Source: Bacteroidales bacterium (GTDB lineage Bacteria > Bacteroidota > Bacteroidia > Bacteroidales > UBA932). From it: DNA of 64,000 nucleotides. Position 1 is the stretch's first letter. Each line of letters opens with the position of its first letter. A program made the position numbers and the translations under genes. The notes below the pieces were generated by a model that saw only the letters and a list, made by a program, of their open reading frames with translations, did no database searches and had not been told where the DNA came from. The DNA lies in the NCBI GenBank assembly GCA_017469845.1, contig JAFUFP010000018.1:1-64000 (forward strand), given 5' to 3'. Below, in pieces: positions 35,387-44,408 of this stretch.

Positions 35387-37216
35387 TTGGAAGTCAGAGA
35401 TAAAATAGCCCTTTTCCCCCATTCCCCCGGAGTCTACCGTTATTATGACGCCGAGGGAACGGTAATATACGTGGGAAAGGCCAAAGACCTCCATAAGAGG
35501 GTGGCGCAGTATTTCGTGGATCCGGAAAGGCTGAACCGCAAGACAAGACTTCTTGTCTCCAGGATTGCGGATGCGCAGTTCACGGTCGTGGACTCCGAAG
35601 CGGACGCGCTTCTTTTGGAGAACAACCTCATCAAGCAGTATAAACCCAAATACAATATACTGCTAAAAGACTCCAAGACGTATCCCTGGATATGTGTGAC
35701 AGCGGATGACTTTCCGAAGGTGTTCCTGACAAGGAGGGTGGTTAAGGACGGGTCGCGTTATTTCGGGCCGTACAGTTCCGTGATGCACGCACGCAACCTT
35801 GTGGACCTGTTCAGGGAGCTTTATCCACTGCGTACCTGCAACCACAAGATAGATTCAGCGGCCATTCTCCGTCACAAGATACGTCCGTGCCTTGAGATGC
35901 ATATCGGAAAGTGCAAGGGATGCTGTGTAGGCGGAGTTTCGAAGCAGGAATACGGAGAATACATATCCGAAATCGTCAGCCTTCTGAAAGGTGGCGGAAG
36001 GGATATGATCCAGCATTACAAGTCCCTTATGCAGGAAGCTGCGGAGTCGCTCAACTTCGAGCAGGCGGCCCTTTACAAGGACAAGATGCTTTCTCTGGAG
36101 AAACACTATTCCAAGTCCATCATTTCTTCGGCAAGCGATTCAGATCTGGACGTTTTCTGTCTGGTGATGGATTCCAGCGAGGCTTTCGGAAATTTCCTGC
36201 GAATAAGGGGAGGATCGATCGTCCAGTCCCTCAATCTTGGGTTCAAACTGAACATCGAGGAAGAGCCTTCTTCTGTGCTCAGCACTTTCATCGCTGAAAT
36301 CGAATCAAAGTTCGGAGACCTCTCAAAAGAAGTCATCGTTCCTTTCCTTCCCGACGTGGAGATTGACGGAGTCGAGTTCCGCATACCGGTAAAAGGGGAC
36401 AAGCTTGCGCTTTTGGAACTCAGCCGCCGCAATGCCAAGGAGATGCAGTTCAACGCCATGAAGCAGCGGGAACATACGGATCCCGAAGAATATCATCGTA
36501 AGGCCGTTGAAGACCTCCAGAAGGCACTCGGAATGGAGGTTCCACCGGTCCATATGGAATGCTTCGACAACTCGAATATCCAGGGAACGAACCCTGTCGC
36601 ATCGTGTGTCGTTTTCCGTAACGGACAGCCCTCAAAATCGGATTACCGCAAATTCAAGATAAAGACAGTCATCGGAGCCAACGACTACGCTTCCATGAAG
36701 GAAGTCGTCAACAGAAGGTACTCCAGGATGCTGGAAGAACACCCGGAAGACTTGCCCCAGCTCATAGTCATTGATGGCGGTAAGGGTCAACTGGAATTCG
36801 CTTTCCAGGCTCTTGCCGAGCTGGGCCTCACGGATAAACTTACGGTCGTAGGCCTGGCCAAACGCCTGGAAGAAGTGATAAGGGTCGGAGACCCGTATCC
36901 CCTTTTCATCGACAGAAACTCCCAGGCCCTCAAACTGCTTCAACAGATAAGGGACGAAGCCCACCGTTTCGGCATCACTTTCCATCGTAGTCTCAGGAGC
37001 AAGGCGCAGGTCGAGTCCGCTCTCAGGGAAATTAAAGGTGTTGGAGAGAAAACCGAGCAGAGGCTCATTCTTCATTTCGGGTCCGTCGCCCGCATAGCGG
37101 CGGCTCCTCTCGATGATCTCAAGAAATTTCTCGGCAATGATTCCCTTGCCGAAAAGATACACGCATACCTTAACGGGGAAGACATCCCATCGGAAGGAGA
37201 TGCCGATACGCAATAA
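35387..37216 (+). CDS. uvrC: Excinuclease ABC subunit C
   Basis: A 609-residue UvrC, which makes both incisions around a DNA lesion in nucleotide-excision repair. The N-terminal GIY-YIG nuclease has GVYRYYD and VIYVGKAKDL. The UVR motif is near 205-235 (SLMQEAAESLNFEQAALYKDKM). The C-terminal RNase H-like nuclease contains MECFDNSNIQGTNPVAS and VIDGGKGQL. Tandem helix-hairpin-helix motifs end the protein (EIKGVGEKTEQRLILHFGS). The start codon is TTG; no in-frame ATG fits, since the family N-terminus begins right there. Confidence 0.96.
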   Translation: MEVRDKIALFPHSPGVYRYYDAEGTVIYVGKAKDLHKRVAQYFVDPERLNRKTRLLVSRIADAQFTVVDSEADALLLENNLIKQYKPKYNILLKDSKTYPWICVTADDFPKVFLTRRVVKDGSRYFGPYSSVMHARNLVDLFRELYPLRTCNHKIDSAAILRHKIRPCLEMHIGKCKGCCVGGVSKQEYGEYISEIVSLLKGGGRDMIQHYKSLMQEAAESLNFEQAALYKDKMLSLEKHYSKSIISSASDSDLDVFCLVMDSSEAFGNFLRIRGGSIVQSLNLGFKLNIEEEPSSVLSTFIAEIESKFGDLSKEVIVPFLPDVEIDGVEFRIPVKGDKLALLELSRRNAKEMQFNAMKQREHTDPEEYHRKAVEDLQKALGMEVPPVHMECFDNSNIQGTNPVASCVVFRNGQPSKSDYRKFKIKTVIGANDYASMKEVVNRRYSRMLEEHPEDLPQLIVIDGGKGQLEFAFQALAELGLTDKLTVVGLAKRLEEVIRVGDPYPLFIDRNSQALKLLQQIRDEAHRFGITFHRSLRSKAQVESALREIKGVGEKTEQRLILHFGSVARIAAAPLDDLKKFLGNDSLAEKIHAYLNGEDIPSEGDADTQ

Positions 37217-37240
37217 AGTTCATATAACATTCGAAATAAT

Positions 37241-38023
37241 ATGACAAAGTCGCAAAACAGATTCAACTTCTGGTTCAACATGTTCATCCTCGTGGGGATG
37301 GCAACGGCTGTTATCATAGTGAACATCTTCAAGCTTCAGGATCCTGAAGTCCAGACCGTGAAGCAGATAATAATAGCGCTTGGCGCTGTCATGGGAGTCG
37401 TGAACACGGTCCTCTCGGCAAACGGAAACATCTGGACCTTCCTGTTCGGAGTCCTTGATGTGTGCATATGTTCATATGCCAACCTGGATTCCGGGAACAT
37501 GGGTCAGTTCCTGCAGCACGTTCTGTACTTCCTGCCTATGCAGTTCGTGGGCTTCTGGCAGTGGAGAAAACGCGGAGCCGGAACGAAAGAGAAGGTGAAG
37601 GCCAGAAGGCTGACAGGGAAGCAATGGATTTATGTGGTTTCCGCTTTTGTCGCCGGTACCGCATTGGCATACGGCATCCTTTATTGGATTGATCTCGCCC
37701 AGCTGAACAAGGGTTATATCCAGGAAATCGATAAGGCTAAGATCCTGCTTGATGCGACAGTTGTCGTTCTCAATATCCTCGGTCAGGTTCTCATGTCCTT
37801 CGCTTATGCGGACCAGTGGTACCTGTGGAATCTTGTCAACATCTTCTCCATCATGCTGTGGACGAACCGTCTTCTCAGCGACCAGGCAAGCAGCTACACC
37901 ATCGTGATGGTGATCAAGTACAGCTTCTATCTGCTCAATTCCATCAACGGATTGCGGATTTGGCTGCAGCTTTCCAAGGAGGGACATGACGAAATCGCGA
38001 CAGAACGGAACGGTTGTTGCTAA
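37241..38023 (+). CDS. pnuC: Nicotinamide riboside/mononucleotide transporter PnuC
   Basis: A 260-residue membrane protein of the PnuC family, which imports nicotinamide riboside by facilitated diffusion for NAD synthesis. Seven or so helices are visible. Conserved parts include GVVNTVLSANGNIWTFLFGVLD, FLPMQFVGFWQW and ADQWYLWNLVNIFSI. It starts 24 bases after uvrC, probably in the same transcript. Thiamine-type relatives (PnuT) are possible because no riboswitch or kinase gene sits next to it. Confidence 0.9.
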   Translation: MTKSQNRFNFWFNMFILVGMATAVIIVNIFKLQDPEVQTVKQIIIALGAVMGVVNTVLSANGNIWTFLFGVLDVCICSYANLDSGNMGQFLQHVLYFLPMQFVGFWQWRKRGAGTKEKVKARRLTGKQWIYVVSAFVAGTALAYGILYWIDLAQLNKGYIQEIDKAKILLDATVVVLNILGQVLMSFAYADQWYLWNLVNIFSIMLWTNRLLSDQASSYTIVMVIKYSFYLLNSINGLRIWLQLSKEGHDEIATERNGCC

Positions 38024-38138
38024 TGCTATCTCAAAGGTGGAAGGAATCCGGAACAAACGGGTCGTAAGATGATGATATGTTGAGTTTCAACGATGTCGCT
38101 TTTTAGGCAAAAAGTTTCATTTCTCGGATTTTTTCACT

Positions 38139-38145
38139 TACTTTG
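38139..38145 (+). promoter_or_regulatory. -7 box (TACTTTG) of acpP
   Basis: TACTTTG, one base shorter than the consensus spacing, lies about 80 bases before acpP, leaving an A/T-rich leader. The rest of 38024-38225 shows no gene. Confidence 0.5.
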
Positions 38146-38225
38146 CACTCTATATGTTGCATAGTATGCGACAGGTAAAATAGAAAACAGTGTATTATTA
38201 AAACATAAACTTTAAAATCTTAGTT

Positions 38226-38474
38226 ATGACACAGGAAGAAGTTGTAAAGAAAGTCAAGGAGATCATTGTTGACAACCTTGGTGTTGACGAGGCAGAAGTT
38301 ACCGATACCGCTAACTTCACCAACGATCTTGGTGCTGATTCACTCGATACCGTTGAGCTTCTCATGGCTTTCGAGCACGCATTTGACGTAAAGATCCCTG
38401 ATGAGGATGCTCAGAGCATCGCTACCGTTCAGGATGCAGTCAATTATGTCACAAGCAAGCTTGCTGAGAAATAA
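38226..38474 (+). CDS. acpP: Acyl carrier protein
   Basis: An 82-residue acidic helical acyl carrier protein for fatty-acid synthesis. The phosphopantetheine attachment site is Ser39 in [14 protein letters not shown]. It stands alone here: it is not followed by fabF, its partner in most Bacteroidota and Proteobacteria, and a terminator comes immediately after it. Confidence 0.97.
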   Translation: MTQEEVVKKVKEIIVDNLGVDEAEVTDTANFTNDLGADSLDTVELLMAFEHAFDVKIPDEDAQSIATVQDAVNYVTSKLAEK

Positions 38475-38500
38475 TCCTCGAAAGAGTCAAGATTACAGGA

Positions 38501-38535
38501 GGGGCTGACCATTAAGGTCGGCCCCTTGATTTTCC
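38501..38535 (+). terminator. Intrinsic terminator of acpP
   Basis: ggggctgacc (38501-38510) pairs with ggtcggcccc (38516-38525) with one G-U pair, followed by ttgatttt. Confidence 0.85.
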
Positions 38536-38560
38536 ATAATAGTCATATAAGAATAAAGAA

Positions 38561-38597
38561 AAGGAGATTATCCCACCGGGGGACAATCTCCTCTTTT
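38561..38597. terminator. Bidirectional terminator between acpP and the OMP gene
   Basis: aggagatt (38562-38569) pairs with aatctcct (38585-38592), with an inner tccc/ggga. A T run follows on the plus strand and an A run precedes it, so it works for the minus-strand gene ending at 38618 as well. Confidence 0.75.
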
Positions 38598-38617
38598 TGA
38601 TACATCTTGCCGAAAAG

Positions 38618-39223
38618 CTAGAAGACGTAGGCTGCTTTGAATTTGAGAACACCGCTGTGAGTCTCGATGATGTCGCTCTTGTTCCTGTCGAGCAAGCCGA
38701 AATCGAAGCTGAGAGCGAGCTTGATGTGGTCGATGATATCAAGTCCGATACCGCCGCCGATCATCATGTCAAAGCTCTGATATCCGCTGTCGGAAAGATT
38801 CTTGATGGGGTCGGCATCTCCAACTTTCGTGTTTGAACTGAGGCAGAATGACGGTGCGCCTCCCGCGAAAATCGAGAAATCAACAGCGCTTCCGAACGGG
38901 ATGAAAACTTTCGCACGGACGGGGATGTCAAGATATGACTCAAGGAAAGAAGCGTCCTTGACGCCCTTGAATTCGTTCATTGCTACCAGACCCAGATCCG
39001 CACCGACGGAAACACCGAAAATCTTCGCAAGACGTGCGTTCTGCTCGAAACTGAGGCCGGCTGCATATGCCGCATCGCTTTCTTTGTTATCGGTATCACC
39101 GTTGAATATGTCAACGTAAGCTCTAGCGCCGGAATAAAGTCCTATGCTTGTCTGCGCGGAGAGTTTGTTGCCAAGGCAAAGCATTGCAATAGCCGCAATG
39201 ATGATGGAAATAGTTTTTTTCAT
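38618..39223 (-). CDS. Small outer-membrane beta-barrel (porin-family) protein
   Basis: A 201-residue protein with a signal peptide (residues 1-23, NKLSAQ) and an eight-stranded-barrel pattern of the OMP_b-brl_2 type. Glycine-rich turns alternate with aromatic strands (SIGLYSGARAYVDIF; GVLKFKAAYVF at the end with terminal Phe). The longer frame to 39271 runs through the promoter, so the ATG at 39223 is used. Function unknown; such proteins are often structural or adhesion-type. Confidence 0.85.
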   Translation of the reverse strand: MKKTISIIIAAIAMLCLGNKLSAQTSIGLYSGARAYVDIFNGDTDNKESDAAYAAGLSFEQNARLAKIFGVSVGADLGLVAMNEFKGVKDASFLESYLDIPVRAKVFIPFGSAVDFSIFAGGAPSFCLSSNTKVGDADPIKNLSDSGYQSFDMMIGGGIGLDIIDHIKLALSFDFGLLDRNKSDIIETHSGVLKFKAAYVF

Positions 39224-39248
39224 AACTCGATATGTATGTTTTTCGGGG

Positions 39249-39280
39249 CAAAGGTATTCCAAATTGGACACAATAGCAAG
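39249..39280 (-). promoter_or_regulatory. Promoter of the small OMP gene
   Basis: On the minus strand cTTG (39280-39277) and TACCTTTG (39256-39249) are 20 bases apart, about 26 bases before the ATG. Confidence 0.6.
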
Positions 39281-39284
39281 AAAG

Positions 39285-39650
39285 CGGAGTCTCCCTTTTC
39301 AATTATCAGTGACGGGAGCTGGCCGTTTCAGAATTGATGACGCGTGGTCTTCGGATGGCTATTGCTCATGGACAAACAGTATGAAGATTACTTTTTTTGC
39401 GAATCTTCCGGTTCACGTTGAGACGGTTCTTGACAATTACGGAAACAAAAAAGGCGGTGCTGTTGAGTCAATCAATTTTTGGGATTTCTCCGTCATATAC
39501 CAGAAATCCAGACTATTGTTTTCGCTCAATCTCAAGAATATCCTGAATGTTGACTCGTACGATTATATGGTAGAGTCGCCGCTTCAAACCATTTCGTATT
39601 CCACCCGGATCAGACCTTTTTTTTACGGTCGGCTTTTCTTTGAATCTTAA
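39285..39650 (+). pseudogene. C-terminal remnant of an outer-membrane barrel (TonB-receptor-like) gene
   Basis: An open stretch of about 120 codons with no start or signal of its own. It reads like the last strands of a large Bacteroidota barrel: an aromatic strand (SVIYQKSRLLFSLNLKNILN), the NILNVDSYDYMVES loop, and a closing strand FFYGRLFFES before the stop. The upstream part of the frame enters the promoter of the divergent OMP gene. It is therefore most likely what is left after deletion of the 5' part. Confidence 0.5.
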
Positions 39651-39716
39651 GGAGAGCCTTAGAGCTTTAGGCAGGTATGCCTTTCCATATTTGATCACTA
39701 CACCGTAACAAAACAG

Positions 39717-39745
39717 AAAGCCATCCGTGTGTGGCGGATGGCTTT
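39717..39745. terminator. Bidirectional terminator hairpin
   Basis: aaagccatccg (39717-39727) pairs perfectly with cggatggcttt (39735-39745), 11 bp with a 7-base loop. It serves the DUF4270 gene on the minus strand (followed there by ctgttttg) and closes the remnant on the plus strand. Confidence 0.85.
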
Positions 39746-39767
39746 GTAGATTGTCTGTGTTCAGAGA

Positions 39768-41411
39768 CTATTCAGACGGCACTGCGTATGTAAGCGAGAG
39801 ACGTGGCTTCTGTCCTTCTGATGCCGGGCCGTTCAGAACACCTTTGTAGTATCTGTGGAAATCCATCAGTGTCTGGGTCGTCTGCTGTGTTCCGGAATTG
39901 GCGGAACTGTACATCTGTGCCATCATGAGATAGCTGTAATAGTTGGAATAGGAACTGCCGTATCCCCCATAACCATAACCTCCGTATCCATATCCACCGT
40001 AACCTCCGTATCCGTACATGTCATTGTAATAGCTGGCATAGGCCATCTGGCTGTAGAAGTCGCTCATGTCGCTTGACGAATCACCGTTGCTTTCCGTAAT
40101 GACTTCCTCCCTTGTCGCCAGGAACCAGACATCGTAGTTCTCGATCTTGTCGAGGTCCTTGAGTTTAACCATCTCCTGGATGTGATGGGAAATGTCCGGG
40201 GAATAAAGACCGAGTGAACGGTTGATGTTGCCCTGGTTCTCGGTTGAGACTGAGGCGTCGGTGATTCCCGCAAAGGAGACGGTGTTCTTGTCCGAGACGA
40301 TTCGGCACGTAGGACTCAGTATTTTAGGGTATTTGTCCAGGAGGGTGTAATCGTCGGGGAAATCGAAAGGCATTGTAATCGTCGCCTTGCTTACGATTAT
40401 CGAGTTGGGATCACCGTGCTTGGAGATTTCCTCGATTATCTTGTTTCTTAGGGATGCGGCTTTGACTACCGGCTTCAGTCCCTTCCCTCCTTCGAAATAG
40501 ATGACGTCACTTGCGGGGCCTTCCATTCCTTTGCTTTCATGTGTGCAGACATCGTATGCCGCTTGGGGATATGTCGAAGGGGTGGTATCCTCTACGTCTT
40601 TCATATCGAATATCTGGGTCGGTCCCAAATAGAATACGAACGAAGTGTCAACCGTTCCCTTTCCTTTATAATCGGCGGTGAATTTGAGTGTAGCGGTACT
40701 GCCGTAGATATAACCGTCCTGTACATCCAGAGGAAGCTTGAACATGTTGATTCGGCCTCCGTTTCCTGAAGGTTCATCGGTTGAGATGTAGATTCCGGGG
40801 AACTTCTTGACGTAGTTGGAAATCGTGTCAAGATCGTACTGCGTAATTCCGAAGAACTTTTCTCCGAACTCCTTCGAGAAGTTGAAAGAGAGAGAGTCCT
40901 TTCCGTTGTACACGGGAACGCCGTCGGTTATCCTCTTTTTGATGTAGGATATCTCGGGGTTGTTGTTCGTGAGCGATACCGGCTTGTCAATCTCATATAC
41001 GTTCACCTTCTGGAGGATGTTCGCCTGTGAATCGTCATTGTAGGAAGTGGAGTCACTCACTGCCGAGAAATGGAATTCACGGAAAACCTGAGTTCCGGGG
41101 ATACCGAAATCCAGGCTGTCCATCAGGGGAACGAGGGTGAAGGTGGTCGCCCTTGTAGTGAGGCCGAAGAGTTCATCCCTCAGTGCGCCGAAAGTAAAAC
41201 GGTATAGGCTGAGTCCCGAAAGGGAGTCAGCCTGGCGCATTTCGATGTCGTCAATGTCTATATCGCAAGTGAAAATGTCGTATTTCTGATTGGTGGCGAT
41301 GTAGTCTTCGCCAAGTCGGCTGTTGACACTGACGCAGGAGGCGAGGCAGATTGCGGCAACGGATGCTGCAAGGAGCCCGGAGACCCTGCGGTTAATGTTC
41401 AGATGTATCAT
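39768..41411 (-). CDS. DUF4270 lipoprotein
   Basis: A 547-residue lipoprotein (CLASC lipobox, Cys about 26) of the Bacteroidota DUF4270 family, whose function is unknown. The N-terminal part has the family feature LYRFTFGALRDELFGLTTR. Residues 465-485 are a Gly/Tyr repeat (GYGGYG units), an unusual low-complexity insertion in the C-terminal part. Its ATG overlaps the stop of the glycogen-synthase-like gene by 4 bases (ATGA), so the two are translationally coupled. That pairing is known in other Bacteroidales. Confidence 0.85.
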   Translation of the reverse strand: MIHLNINRRVSGLLAASVAAICLASCVSVNSRLGEDYIATNQKYDIFTCDIDIDDIEMRQADSLSGLSLYRFTFGALRDELFGLTTRATTFTLVPLMDSLDFGIPGTQVFREFHFSAVSDSTSYNDDSQANILQKVNVYEIDKPVSLTNNNPEISYIKKRITDGVPVYNGKDSLSFNFSKEFGEKFFGITQYDLDTISNYVKKFPGIYISTDEPSGNGGRINMFKLPLDVQDGYIYGSTATLKFTADYKGKGTVDTSFVFYLGPTQIFDMKDVEDTTPSTYPQAAYDVCTHESKGMEGPASDVIYFEGGKGLKPVVKAASLRNKIIEEISKHGDPNSIIVSKATITMPFDFPDDYTLLDKYPKILSPTCRIVSDKNTVSFAGITDASVSTENQGNINRSLGLYSPDISHHIQEMVKLKDLDKIENYDVWFLATREEVITESNGDSSSDMSDFYSQMAYASYYNDMYGYGGYGGYGYGGYGYGGYGSSYSNYYSYLMMAQMYSSANSGTQQTTQTLMDFHRYYKGVLNGPASEGQKPRLSLTYAVPSE

Positions 41412-42229
41412 TGCAACTGTTCGTAAAAACCATTATACTCGTCAATGTAGGAACCGTCCTCATATGACTTGCCGTTGTACGGAAGAATGGGGAGACCGAG
41501 TTCCTTGCAGTACTTGACGACTTCCTCGTCCACATTCTCCGATCCGAGGATTATGCCGTCCGAATACTGTGCTGCAAGTTTCGCAAGATTTGTGCCAGTG
41601 GGCTCATCGAGAATGGCCACATCCTGATCTGAAACTTGACCGAATTTTGTGAGGGCGGCGAAGTCGCTGGAAAACATATCCTTCGGAGTGTCATCGTAGA
41701 GCGAAAGAACGACTTTTGTGTTGGCGAATATGGGGTCCTCCCTGTATACTTTCTTCAGGTACAGGGGAAGAATATGCGATATCCATCCCTGGCAGTGGAT
41801 GATGTCGGGTGTCCAACGGAGTTTTTTCGCGGTTTCGAGGACGCCACGGGCGAAGAATACGGCCCTTTCGGCATTGTCGGCGAAGAAGATGCCTTTTTCG
41901 TCGGCATAGGTCTGTTTGCGCTTGAAGTAATCATCGTTGTCGATGAAGTAGACCTGCATCCTCGCCGCGGATATCGACGCCACCTTGATGATCAGCGGGC
42001 GGTCAACATCGTTGATGATTATGTTCATTCCGGAAAGGCGAATCACTTCGTGGAGCTGGTTCTTGCGCTCGTTGATGCATCCGTACTTGGGCATGAATGA
42101 GCGTATCTCCTTGCGTCTTTCCTGTATGCCCTGCGGAAGATATCTTCCGATGTCAGCGATATGATTACCGGGAAGATAAGGGAATATCTCCGAATTGACA
42201 AACAGTATTCTTTTAGCGGACTCTCCCAT
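41408..42229 (-). CDS. Glycogen/starch synthase N-terminal domain protein (GT5-like, short)
   Basis: A 273-residue protein matching only the N-terminal Rossmann domain of GT5 glycogen synthases: ILFVNSEIFPYLPG, then IADIGRYLPQGIQERRKEIRSFMPKYG, and WTPDIIHCQGWISHILPLYL. The C-terminal nucleotide-sugar domain is absent, so it is about half the usual length. This short form is common in Bacteroidales. The usual Lys-x-Gly-Gly ADP-glucose motif reads PGNHIADIG, without KxGGL, so ordinary synthase activity is doubtful. Confidence 0.8.
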   Translation of the reverse strand: MGESAKRILFVNSEIFPYLPGNHIADIGRYLPQGIQERRKEIRSFMPKYGCINERKNQLHEVIRLSGMNIIINDVDRPLIIKVASISAARMQVYFIDNDDYFKRKQTYADEKGIFFADNAERAVFFARGVLETAKKLRWTPDIIHCQGWISHILPLYLKKVYREDPIFANTKVVLSLYDDTPKDMFSSDFAALTKFGQVSDQDVAILDEPTGTNLAKLAAQYSDGIILGSENVDEEVVKYCKELGLPILPYNGKSYEDGSYIDEYNGFYEQLQ

Positions 42230-42329
42230 GGTTGACGTTGACTTTTGCTCTTCGTTCCTCCTACATGCAGGAACGCCCCAAAAAATCTCAACAAAGATAA
42301 GAAATTTTTTCGATATTTCGATATTTCAC

Positions 42330-42337
42330 TATCTTTG
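42330..42337 (+). promoter_or_regulatory. -7 box TATCTTTG of the ftsX operon
   Basis: TATCTTTG is about 33 bases before the chosen ftsX start. A GGAGG sequence follows at 42348-42352, too far from the ATG to be a clear ribosome-binding site. Confidence 0.6.
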
Positions 42338-42369
42338 AGGTCAATTTGGAGGACTGTGTCCTTTCTCAA

Positions 42370-43257
42370 ATGGATATAATTATGCGAGGTGAAGGGAAAA
42401 TAATCCGCAGGAGAATAGCTAACGCATACTTTTCATCGGTGATAAGCATCAGCTTGGTGCTTCTGTTGGTGGGAGTTGCGTCGATGCTTCTGGTCAATAC
42501 GGAGAGCGTATCGGATTATTTCAAGGAGCACATGCAGGTATCTGTTCTCATGAAACCGGAGGTGACTGAAGATGCCGCATATGAATACAAGTCCACCCTC
42601 GATTCACTCCCTTTCATAAAGGCGACCCAGTTCGTTTCCCGTGAACAGGGGGAGAAGGAAATGGCGGACATGCTCGGGGAAGATTTCCTGAGGGTGTTCG
42701 AGACTTCACCGATTCCCGTTTCGTTCTATCTGACTCTCAAGGCTGACTATGTCGTTTCGGACAGTCTGGCCGTTGTCGAGAAGGTGGTGGGACAGTCGCC
42801 TCTTGTGGAGGAAGTCGTCTACCAGCAGTCCCTTGTGGAGAAACTCAACGCCAATCTCCGGAAAATATCCCTTGTCCTTGGCATCGGTATCGCGCTGCTT
42901 CTCTTCATTTCGTTCGTCCTGATCAACAACGTGATGCGTCTGACGGTATATGAAAGAAGATTCACGGTGCATACCATGAGGCTGGTGGGAGCCACCAAGT
43001 CCTTTATCAGGGGGCCGTTCCTTCTGAGATCCGCGATAATGGGACTGTTCTCCGCATTCCTTGCGATCATAATGCTGCTGGGGATCCTTTTCTACATAAG
43101 GAACCAGTTCCCGCAGCTGTTCGATATATTCAGGCTCGATCTTCTGCTTCTTGTGATCGGCATCGTGGTCGTCTCGGGACTGGTCATATGCGTTGTGAGC
43201 ACGTATTTTGTAGTCGGAAAGCTGGTGTCCCTTTCCAATGATGAGCTTTACTATTGA
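42370..43257 (+). CDS. ftsX: Cell-division ABC permease FtsX
   Basis: A 295-residue FtsX, the membrane partner of FtsE that activates peptidoglycan hydrolases at the septum. One helix near the N-terminus (ISISLVLLLVGVASMLLV) is followed by a periplasmic domain of about 110 residues. Three more helices form the permease core (NVMRLTVYERRFTVHTMRLVGAT before the third). The upstream TTG at 42346 would begin at the transcription start, so the ATG at 42370 is used; 42382 is also possible. ftsE is not adjacent. Confidence 0.92.
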   Translation: MDIIMRGEGKIIRRRIANAYFSSVISISLVLLLVGVASMLLVNTESVSDYFKEHMQVSVLMKPEVTEDAAYEYKSTLDSLPFIKATQFVSREQGEKEMADMLGEDFLRVFETSPIPVSFYLTLKADYVVSDSLAVVEKVVGQSPLVEEVVYQQSLVEKLNANLRKISLVLGIGIALLLFISFVLINNVMRLTVYERRFTVHTMRLVGATKSFIRGPFLLRSAIMGLFSAFLAIIMLLGILFYIRNQFPQLFDIFRLDLLLLVIGIVVVSGLVICVVSTYFVVGKLVSLSNDELYY

Positions 43258-43295
43258 TTTTGAGGACACGTATGGAAATAGATAATTTCTGACCA

Positions 43296-43553
43296 ATGGA
43301 CAAAAGGTTCGCGATGACTCCCAAAGGGGTCAAAATTCTTATAATCGGTTTTCTGGTGATGGTCGCCGGATTCATACTGATGGCCGGAGGCGGCAGTTCA
43401 GACCCGGCAGTGTTCAACTATGACATGTTCGATTTCCGCAGGCTCGTAGCGGCTCCGCTCGTCATCCTCTGCGGAATTGTCATAGAAATCATCGCCATTA
43501 TGGGTTCATTTACCGACAAGGGTGAAGGCACCGGAGACAAAAAAGAGAAATAG
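43296..43553 (+). CDS. DUF3098 membrane protein
   Basis: An 85-residue protein with two helices (about 12-30 and 48-68) of the DUF3098 family. In Bacteroidota it regularly sits between ftsX and uppP, as here. Function unknown; the location suggests an envelope or division role. Confidence 0.88.
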   Translation: MDKRFAMTPKGVKILIIGFLVMVAGFILMAGGGSSDPAVFNYDMFDFRRLVAAPLVILCGIVIEIIAIMGSFTDKGEGTGDKKEK

Positions 43554-43577
43554 AACCGATTAATTTTCTGAAAACAT

Positions 43578-44402
43578 ATGGAGTGGTGGCAAGCTATTCT
43601 CCTTGGAATAGTCCAGGGATTGACCGAATTCCTCCCTGTGAGCAGCAGTGGACATCTGATGATATTCAAAGAACTCCTCGGAGTTGACGCCGAAGGGTTC
43701 CTCGATTTCACCGTAACGGTGCATTTCGCGACGGTGCTGAGTACGATCGTCGTATTCTGGGCTATCATCTGGAACCTTCTCAAGGGTTTCTTCAAATTCA
43801 AATACAACGATGAGACGGATTATATCTTCAAGATCGCCGTCTCGATGATTCCGGTTGCCATCGTCGGCTTCGCGTTCAAGGATCAGGTCGAAGCGATGTT
43901 CGGGAACACCCTTACCCATGTCGCTTATGGTCTTATAATAACCGCTTGCCTTCTGCTTTTCTCGGACATGGTCGGAAAGAAGATCAATTTCCCTTGGACG
44001 GCCAAGAACAATTACCGCAACGGTATTTCATATTGGCAGGCTTTCGTCGTCGGAATCGGCCAGGCGTTCGCCGTCGCTCCCGGGGTGTCAAGAAGTGGAA
44101 CCACAATCGCGACAGGTCTCCTCTCCGGAGTGAAGAGAGAGGTGATGGCACAGTTCTCCTTCCTCATGGTCCTCGTCCCGATAATCGGTGAACAGTCATT
44201 GGATCTTCTTAAAGTCGCCACAGGAGAAGCATCATTCGGAGGAGGAGTTGGGCCGGTGGCTTTGGTCCTCGGATTCATTTTCGCTTTCATCTCCGGTCTG
44301 TTCGCATGCAAGGTGATGATAGCGATAGTGAAGAAAGCCCGTCTTTCCTGGTTCTCCCTGTACTGCCTCATCGTAGCTCTGCTGATACTCATCTTCGCAT
44401 AA
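43578..44402 (+). CDS. uppP: Undecaprenyl-diphosphatase
   Basis: A 274-residue membrane phosphatase of the BacA/UppP family. It recycles undecaprenyl diphosphate to the monophosphate lipid carrier for peptidoglycan and glycans. Both active-site regions are present: GIVQGLTEFLPVSSSGHL (Glu and Ser/His) and FAVAPGVSRSGTTIATGL (Arg). It belongs to the ftsX operon and is followed after 6 bases by lpxH. Confidence 0.96.
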   Translation: MEWWQAILLGIVQGLTEFLPVSSSGHLMIFKELLGVDAEGFLDFTVTVHFATVLSTIVVFWAIIWNLLKGFFKFKYNDETDYIFKIAVSMIPVAIVGFAFKDQVEAMFGNTLTHVAYGLIITACLLLFSDMVGKKINFPWTAKNNYRNGISYWQAFVVGIGQAFAVAPGVSRSGTTIATGLLSGVKREVMAQFSFLMVLVPIIGEQSLDLLKVATGEASFGGGVGPVALVLGFIFAFISGLFACKVMIAIVKKARLSWFSLYCLIVALLILIFA

Positions 44403-44408
44403 GTACGG

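Noticed and set aside
35387..35389. uvrC as a truncated gene because no ATG start is present
   Set aside because: The TTG start sits at the family's usual first residues with a -7 box 22 bases upstream, so the gene is complete.
39957..40019. CRISPR-like or tandem-repeat array in the DUF4270 gene
   Set aside because: The repetition follows Gly-Tyr codons in frame with no spacers; it is low-complexity coding sequence.
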